DNA of 64,000 nucleotides from Streptomyces toyocaensis (GTDB taxonomy: Bacteria; Actinomycetota; Actinomycetes; Streptomycetales; Streptomycetaceae). Under the pieces are notes generated by a model. The model saw only the letters and a program-made list of their open reading frames with translations. It did not search any database and was not told the DNA's origin. The translations under genes and the position numbers were made by a program. The DNA is taken from the NCBI RefSeq assembly GCF_000725125.1, contig NZ_JFCB01000033.1:1-64000 (forward strand). The letters are read 5' to 3'. Shown here in pieces: positions 61,053-64,000 of the stretch (position 1 is the first letter of the stretch; each line of letters starts with the position of its first letter).

Positions 61053-62821
61053 GCCGGCCTCGTCTCCTCGATCCGGTCGGCCAGTGCCCGGGGCGTCCTG
61101 GCCATGAGCACATCGGTGATCGAGACGGTGGTGCCGAGCCGCTCCTCCAGCCGGGCGGCCAGCTGCGCCGCGAGCAGGGAGTGCCCGCCCTCGGCGAAGA
61201 AATCGGCGTCCTCGGCGGACCGGCGCCCGAACGCGCCGCTCCAGGCGTCGAGGACGCAGTCGAGGACGTGGTCCGCACCGGTGGCCGGGCCGTCCACCGC
61301 GGCGGCACCACCGCCTCCCGTCAGCTCCGCCTCGCCCAGCGCGGCCACCTCCTGGCGCGCCACCTTGCCGGTGTGCTCGAGCGGGACCTGAAGGACGCGA
61401 TGCACCAGCGTGGGGCACACCTGCCGGGGCAGCCGCTCCGCGAACGCCGCGGTGAGCCGCGCCCTGAGGGCGTCGTCCAGCGGCACACCGGGTGCCGTGC
61501 GGACACCGACCGCCAGGGTGGGCGGATCGCCCCGCAGATAGGCCACCGCCTGCTGGACGCCGGGCACCTCACCGGCGATGCTCTCGACCTCCTCGAGTTC
61601 GACCCGGAAGCCGCCGGTCTTGACCTGGGTGTCGGCCCGGCCGAGGAACTCGATCTGCCCGTCCTCACGCAGCGTCGCGAGGTCTCCCGTACGGAAGTGC
61701 CGGACGCCGCCCCGGTCGACGAACCGGTCGTCACCCGGGGCGCCTGCGCCGACGTACCCGAGCGCGACGCCTGCGCCGCCGATCACCAGTTCGCCGGGGG
61801 CCCCGGGCCGGACCTCGTTCAGCTCGGCGTCCACCACGACGACCGTGCAGCCGGACAGGGGGCGGCCTATCGTGCGGGGGTCGTCCCCCCGGGCGGTGTC
61901 GGCCAGGGTCGCGGCGATGGTGGCCTCGGTCGGCCCGTACACGTTGACGACCCGCCCGGCGGACGCGCGGAGGCGGGCGACGAGGGAGCCGGGGCAGCGT
62001 TCTCCCGCCACCACGGCGACCTCGACCTCGGGCAGCGCGCGGATCGTGGCGTAGAGCGAGGGGGTCATGCAGAGGTTGTCGATCCGCCGCGCGGCCAGGG
62101 CCGCTTCGAGGTCCCCGCGGGCGGCGTCGAGCGCGACGCAGGTGACGCCGTTGACGAAGGGCGTGAGGACCGACCACAGCCAGCCGTCGAAACCGGGGGA
62201 CACCACCGAGGCGGCCCGGCTGCCCGGCCGGTACCCGAGACACGCGGCGTTGGCCAGGAAGTTCTCCAGGGAGGCGAAGCCGACGCGCACACCCTTCGGG
62301 CGACCCGTGGTGCCCGAGGTGTAGACGACGTACGCCTCCTCCACCCGGGCGTCCCGGGGCGACGGGCCGATGCCCGTGGGGCGCCCCGCCCCGGCCTCCG
62401 AACCGGCGGTCCCGATCACCGGGAGACCGATGCGCCCGGCGTCCGGTTCCGGCGACAGGAGCACCACGCACCCCGCGTCCCGGGTGGTCCAGCGCAGACG
62501 TTCCACCGGGTGCCGCTCGTCGAGCAGCACCGCCGACGCGCCGTGGGCCCAGACGGCCAGCAGGCAAGCGAGCGCGTAGCGCGACCGGCCCGCCATGACG
62601 GCGACCCGGTCACCCGCCGTCACGCCGGCCCGCCCGAGCCGGTCGGCCAGGGCCGCCGTGGAGGCGGCGATCTCCCTCCAGGTCAGCCCGTGGCCGTCGA
62701 CGCCGATCGAGCCGGTCCGGTCGGGCCACGCGCCGGCCCACCGTTCCAGCGCCTCCTGGGCGAGCGGAACGTACGGAAGGGCGGGCACCGCCGGGTCCGT
62801 GGACACAGCCGAACTGCTCAC
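61049..62821 (-). CDS. stand-alone NRPS adenylation-thiolation didomain protein
   Basis: The 590-residue protein has an adenylation domain (about 20-500) with core motifs A3 YVVYTSGTTGRPKGV, A4 region GFDGWLW (Asp for the amino group, so an alpha-amino acid substrate), A5 NVYGPTEATI, A7 HFRTGDL, A8 GRADTQVKTGGFRVELEEVE and A10 Lys in EHTGKVARQEV. A carrier domain (about 520-590) has Ser in FAEGGHSLLA for the phosphopantetheine arm. It would activate one amino acid and hold it as a thioester for the P450. There is no condensation domain. GTG 62821 has GGGGGAG upstream. The specific amino acid cannot be read safely. Confidence 0.9.
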   Translation of the reverse strand: MSSSAVSTDPAVPALPYVPLAQEALERWAGAWPDRTGSIGVDGHGLTWREIAASTAALADRLGRAGVTAGDRVAVMAGRSRYALACLLAVWAHGASAVLLDERHPVERLRWTTRDAGCVVLLSPEPDAGRIGLPVIGTAGSEAGAGRPTGIGPSPRDARVEEAYVVYTSGTTGRPKGVRVGFASLENFLANAACLGYRPGSRAASVVSPGFDGWLWSVLTPFVNGVTCVALDAARGDLEAALAARRIDNLCMTPSLYATIRALPEVEVAVVAGERCPGSLVARLRASAGRVVNVYGPTEATIAATLADTARGDDPRTIGRPLSGCTVVVVDAELNEVRPGAPGELVIGGAGVALGYVGAGAPGDDRFVDRGGVRHFRTGDLATLREDGQIEFLGRADTQVKTGGFRVELEEVESIAGEVPGVQQAVAYLRGDPPTLAVGVRTAPGVPLDDALRARLTAAFAERLPRQVCPTLVHRVLQVPLEHTGKVARQEVAALGEAELTGGGGAAAVDGPATGADHVLDCVLDAWSGAFGRRSAEDADFFAEGGHSLLAAQLAARLEERLGTTVSITDVLMARTPRALADRIEETRPA

Positions 62822-62841
62822 TCGATCTCCCCCTTTGTCCG

Positions 62842-62877
62842 CCGAGACCCCCGGCCCGGTTCACCGGGGGGTCTCGG
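62842..62877 (-). terminator. terminator between the UbiE-like and NRPS-like genes
   Basis: CCGAGACCCCCGG pairs with CCGGGGGGTCTCGG (13 pairs and one bulged G), 27 bases beyond the methyltransferase stop. It suggests that the NRPS-like operon starts its own transcript. Confidence 0.65.
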
Positions 62878-62903
62878 ACCTCACGATTCGGCGGGCCGCG
62901 CCG

Positions 62904-63611
62904 TCAGGCCGGCTTGGCGGCCCACAGGATGACGTTCGTGCCGAAGAACTTCTTGCGCCATCCGACGTCCTGGAACCCGATTCCGCGCAGTACGCCGGCC
63001 ACGTGCTCCGGCGAGGCGAAAGCGAGCGTGCTGGACTCGAGATAGCTGTAGGAACTCCGGTCGCGGGCCACGATCTGGCCCAGCAGCGGCACGATGACGC
63101 GCACGCCCCACTTCACGACCGGTTCCACCAGCCCACTGGGCGGGCAGGTTTCGAGGATCACCACGCGGCCGCCCGGCTTGAGCACCCGGTGCTGTTCGCG
63201 CAGTACGCCCTCCAGGTCCTGGACGTTCCTGAGGAGGTACCCCTCGGTGACCGCGTCGAAGGACGCGTCCCTGAACGGCAGCCGGGTCGCGTCCGCCTGC
63301 AGCCACCGCACCGCGCCTGCCCCGGACTTGGTGCGTGCCCGGCGCAGCATCTCCGCCGAGAAGTCGGCACCCGTCACGGCGACCGTGGGGTCCCTCCGGG
63401 CCGCCTGCAGGGCGATCGCACCCGTGCCCGTGGCCAGGTCGAGAAGCCGGCCGTGCCGGCCCGGGGCGGCCCGTGCGGCCACCTCGCGGCACCAGTTCCG
63501 ATGACGGCCCAGCGTCATGACGGAATTCATCCGGTCGTAGTAACCGGCGATCTTCTCGAAGATGCCGTGGACTTCGGAACGTTTTCCCTGGGGGTGGCGG
63601 TCAAGCGTCAT
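62904..63611 (-). CDS. UbiE/MenG-like C-methyltransferase
   Basis: The 235-residue protein belongs to the UbiE/COQ5 methyltransferase family. It has the N-terminal IFEKIAGYYDRMNSVMTLGRHRNW motif (short form YYDRMNSVMTLG), SAM motif I LLDLATGTGAIAL, motif II TGADFSAEMLRRAR and post-motif LKPGGRVVILETCPP. The family methylates demethylmenaquinone or ubiquinone precursors. It overlaps the upstream membrane protein gene by 11 bases. This copy may serve a specialised quinone-like metabolite rather than respiration, given its neighbours. Confidence 0.83.
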   Translation of the reverse strand: MTLDRHPQGKRSEVHGIFEKIAGYYDRMNSVMTLGRHRNWCREVAARAAPGRHGRLLDLATGTGAIALQAARRDPTVAVTGADFSAEMLRRARTKSGAGAVRWLQADATRLPFRDASFDAVTEGYLLRNVQDLEGVLREQHRVLKPGGRVVILETCPPSGLVEPVVKWGVRVIVPLLGQIVARDRSSYSYLESSTLAFASPEHVAGVLRGIGFQDVGWRKKFFGTNVILWAAKPA

Positions 63612-64000
63612 CTCGCTGGCTCCCTTTTCCGGCAGCGGGCACGGTCGGACCGGTCCGGTCGAGATGGCGACTCGCCCTGGAGTCCATTCCGAACACGTCC
63701 GACCCGGCCATGACCGCGACGGCGAGAAGCCCGATCAGCGCCGAGCCCGGCGTCGGCCGCAATCCGAAGAGCAGAAGGCCCAGGAAGACGACGGACACAT
63801 ACATGTCCCGCTGCCCGACCAGGTTGTACTGGAGGGGCGTACGGGCCCGGACCATGGCGGCCATGTTAGCCACGGCCGGAACGGCCATGAGGCCGGCCGT
63901 CAGCAGCCGGTCGGGCAGGCCGGTGACGAGGACGAGTACCGGGAACGCGGCGTAGACCACGGTGGTCGCCGCCGCGGCCGCCCAGGCGGCCGAGTGCTGC
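63601..64000 (-). CDS. integral membrane protein, possibly UbiA-type prenyltransferase, C-terminal part
   Basis: The frame is open to the right edge, so the N-terminal part lies outside the window; a GTG at 63960 is only an internal codon. About 130 residues are visible with four hydrophobic helices, a basic loop NMAAMVRARTPLQYNLVGQRDMY and a hydrophilic C-terminus. The helix pattern and coupling to a UbiE-like methyltransferase suggest a UbiA-family aromatic prenyltransferase, but the Asp-rich motifs that would prove it are not in the visible part. Confidence 0.55.
   Translation of the reverse strand, partial: QHSAAWAAAAATTVVYAAFPVLVLVTGLPDRLLTAGLMAVPAVANMAAMVRARTPLQYNLVGQRDMYVSVVFLGLLLFGLRPTPGSALIGLLAVAVMAGSDVFGMDSRASRHLDRTGPTVPAAGKGSQRDDA

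Overview
The window looks like a piece of a Streptomyces (or close relative) chromosome. The DNA is very GC-rich with a strong G/C bias at codon third positions. GTG starts and ATGA/GTGA overlaps are common, and there are many long GC hairpin terminators without clear T-tracts. Typical streptomycete genes are present: a DasR-box chitinase, SigE-type ECF sigma factor, OxyR-AhpC-AhpD, SpoIIE-type phosphatase and a griseus-type M28 aminopeptidase. From memory, the order chiA - tad locus - uppS-like - phoH - oxyR/ahpCD - PBP - fumC resembles the SCO4985-SCO5042 stretch of S. coelicolor; this was not checked against a database. No tRNA, rRNA, CRISPR array, insertion sequence or phage gene was seen.

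Layout. (1) 1-1.7 kb: end of a membrane protein and a secreted trypsin-like protease. (2) 1.75-8.65 kb: a divergent catabolic cluster of amidohydrolase deacylase, DSD1-type PLP lyase, KDG-kinase-like PfkB, IclR regulator, RidA and GntP permease. Together these would fit import, deacylation, deamination and phosphorylation of an N-acyl amino sugar acid, perhaps N-acetylglucosaminate from oxidised chitin. (3) 8.7-16 kb: a hypothetical, a secreted M14 carboxypeptidase, an NRAMP-like transporter, an ECF sigma factor with a partner membrane protein, and a GH18 chitinase with two DasR-like operators. (4) 16.3-27.9 kb: a full Tad/Flp pilus locus (cpaB, tadZ, two tadE-like pseudopilins, tadA, tadB, tadC, two-component system, flp pilin, tadG, lipoprotein, OmpA-domain protein). 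(5) 28-34 kb: beside the pilus genes lies a 780-residue polytopic protein with an internal Flp-pilin segment and a C-terminal PD-(D/E)xK nuclease domain resembling Tox-REase-5. It is followed by an Imm52-like immunity gene and a further short gene, then a lipoprotein and a secreted protein. This is the most unusual system in the window.

(6) 34-44 kb: housekeeping genes, including an F420-type oxidoreductase, a methyltransferase, Z-prenyl transferase, PhoH-PIN, a transglycosylase, an AI-2E-type permease and the divergent oxyR / ahpC-ahpD peroxide defence pair. (7) 44.3-57.8 kb: a PadR-controlled FtsX ABC system, RHH and SPFH genes (the SPFH protein appears to have lost part of its core), a bifunctional PBP, a SpoIIE-type phosphatase, a DUF402 protein, fumarase and a secreted M28 aminopeptidase. 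(8) 57.9-64 kb: start of a specialised-metabolite cluster on the minus strand. A free-standing adenylation-thiolation protein, type II thioesterase, cytochrome P450 and DUF711 protein are translationally coupled, as in cassettes that beta-hydroxylate a carrier-bound amino acid. The P450 carries an in-frame TGA at codon 133. A UbiE-type methyltransferase and an integral membrane protein follow and run off the right edge.
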